Origin: Cochliopodium minus
Taxonomy: Eukaryota; Discosea; Himatismenida; Cochliopodiidae
NCBI GenBank assembly: GCA_024220525.1
Contig: JAMYWO010000123.1
Location: forward strand, 43,984 to 64,245
Direction: 5' to 3'
DNA: 20,262 nt
Under the pieces are notes generated by a model. The model did not search any database. It was not told the DNA's origin and worked only from the letters and a program-made list of their open reading frames with translations. Below are positions 19,033 through 20,262 of the stretch, one piece after another; position 1 is the stretch's first letter, and the number at the start of each line of letters is the position of its first letter. A program made the translations under genes and the position numbers.

Positions 19033-20262
19033 ATGAAAATATTTTTTAGAAATCGCAAATCCTTTTTTTCTAAAACCAACAATGCCATCAAATGCCATCC
19101 ATCTTATTATTTCCAAGATCAAATAAATATCCCATCCACCATATTCTCCACCCACAACAATAAAATCACCCATCCCATCATATATCGCCATTCATATCAT
19201 ACAACATCGATAAATACATCAGATAAAAAACCAACAGAACATAAAGAAGAGGGAGAAGCCATATTTTATAAAGGAAAAGAATTGGAAACCAAAGGAAACA
19301 ATAAAATGGCCTTTGAAGCCTATAAGGAAGCAGCTGATAAGGGATATACCAAAGCATGGAGATATGTGGCCTTCATGTATGAGAATGGTAAAGGTATTGA
19401 GAAAAATCTGACATCTGCTTTGAAATATTATGAATTGGCTGCATCCAAAGATGATTATATTTCTCAATATTATTGTGGTCATTTTTATAACGTAAAAAAA
19501 AACTTTATTTAATTTATAATTTATAAAAAAAATAATAAAAAAAAACTTGATCACATTTTTCTTGTTTAAAATTTATTCTTACTGTTAGTTTGGAAAAAGT
19601 GTTCCAAAGAATATTAAAAAAGCTATCGAATACTTCACAACTTCTTCTGAAGGAGGTTATGCTCCTTCCTCCTTAATGTAAAAAAATTTTTTTTTTTCAA
19701 AAATAAAATTAACGAACATTTTTGGTTGAATAATTTAGAAATTTTTCTTTTCATTTTATTTTTGTTTTAAATTAATTACTTCATTTAAAAAGGTTGGGTA
19801 AAATATACGAAGCAGGAGAAGGAATACCTAAAGATCTAGGAAAAGCATACCACTACTTCCAACTTGCCGCCTCCGAAAAAAACAGAGTGGGGATGCACAA
19901 AGTTGCTATTTTCCTCCAACACGGGAAACATGTTCAAAAAGATATTGAGAAAGCTCTTCGTTTTTTCAAAATGGCTTCTGATGAAGGAAATGAACATTCT
20001 TCTTATGCTATTGCTAACATTTATAGTGCTGGTAATATTTTTTATTTTGTCAACATTTTTTATTTGTGGATTTTTTATTTTTGTGTTAATTTTTTGAGTT
20101 TATTTTTATTTATTTTTATTTATTTTATTTTATTTTATTTTTTAATTGAATAGGAGAGGGCGTAGAACAAAATCAGACTATTGCTCATGATTACTACCGC
20201 AAAGCAGCGGAACAAGGAAATCACTTGGCCTACAACATTCTCGGACACATTTACAATAAAGG
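19033..20262 (+). CDS. Sel1-like repeat protein with a mitochondrial-type presequence, 5' part (runs off the window)
   Basis: Exons: 19033-19491, 19589-19677, 19793-20031 and 20154 to the end. The A-tract start context repeats that of the two genes upstream. Residues 1-60 are basic (MKIFFRNRKSFFSKTNN…YRHSYHTTS) and look like a mitochondrial presequence. A charged linker follows, then Sel1-like repeats from about residue 72 (EGEAIFYKGKELETKG…, AGEGIPKDLGKAYHYFQLAA, HGKHVQKDIEKALRFFKMAS). The fourth exon is cut after 109 bases and is identical, but for one synonymous base, to the first 109 bases of the 216-nt exon at 87-302. Joined to the left-end exons, the lengths 459+89+239+216+108+272 give 1383 nt, an exact 460-aa frame. 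Confidence 0.88.
20128..20262. repeat. Terminal direct repeat, right copy
   Basis: Partner of 61-195. The copies are offset by 20,067 bases. Upstream of 20128 the intron sequence differs from that at 1-60, where both are simple T-rich repeat. Confidence 0.95.

Noticed and set aside
18508-19191. Minus-strand open frames of 104 and 66 codons
   Set aside because: They are antisense to Sel1 exons and have no domain pattern.
1-20262. Bacterial origin because of Sel1 and ankyrin repeats
   Set aside because: Many GT-AG introns with consistent phases and mitochondrial presequences exclude a bacterial genome.

Overview
This window is nuclear DNA of an AT-rich, intron-rich, mitochondriate protist. 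The evidence is short GT-AG introns that are almost pure A/T, exons clearly richer in G+C, homopolymer-rich spacers, very short intergenic gaps, N-terminal presequences of mitochondrial type, and TAA/TGA stops consistent with the standard code. The families present (Sel1, RCC1 and ankyrin-like repeat proteins, and an RCC1 tail of the W-x-P-x3-H...FP type) suggest an amoeba-like lineage (Amoebozoa or Heterolobosea), but I cannot fix the species. No virus, transposon, tRNA or rRNA was recognised.

Layout. 1-946: last exons of a Sel1-repeat gene. 947-1551: a gene-poor stretch with one N and an A5-6T repeat. 1552-1780: terminal exon of a PH-domain-like gene. 1976-6249: two tandem RCC1-repeat genes on the minus strand, separated by a collapsed relic copy. 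6250-7669: a mosaic of duplicated debris (RCC1 3' ends plus the promoter and leader of the next gene). 7670-8915: predicted two-TM mitochondrial protein. 9077-10419 (minus): extended SDR/epimerase. 11145-13858 (minus): complete Gpt2/Sct1-type glycerol-3-phosphate acyltransferase, 11 exons. 13941-16099: two ankyrin-like genes. 16112-18816: complete Sel1-repeat gene, 6 exons. 19033-end: 5' part of another Sel1-repeat gene.

The models were built by hand from ORFs, splice sites and intron phases. For every complete model except the second RCC1 copy, the exon lengths sum to an open frame with canonical splice sites.

Three things stand out. First, the right end repeats the left end (135 bp with one synonymous difference, offset 20,067 bp). 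The 5' exons at the right and the 3' exons at the left sum to a 460-aa frame, so the window is either a closed circle or one unit of a long tandem duplication. Second, four genes carry mitochondrial-type presequences, three of them on solenoid-repeat proteins clustered within 5 kb, and the leader plus promoter of a fourth has been physically duplicated. Third, both the RCC1 and Sel1 genes are built from phase-1 exons, mostly symmetric, whose borders match the protein repeats.
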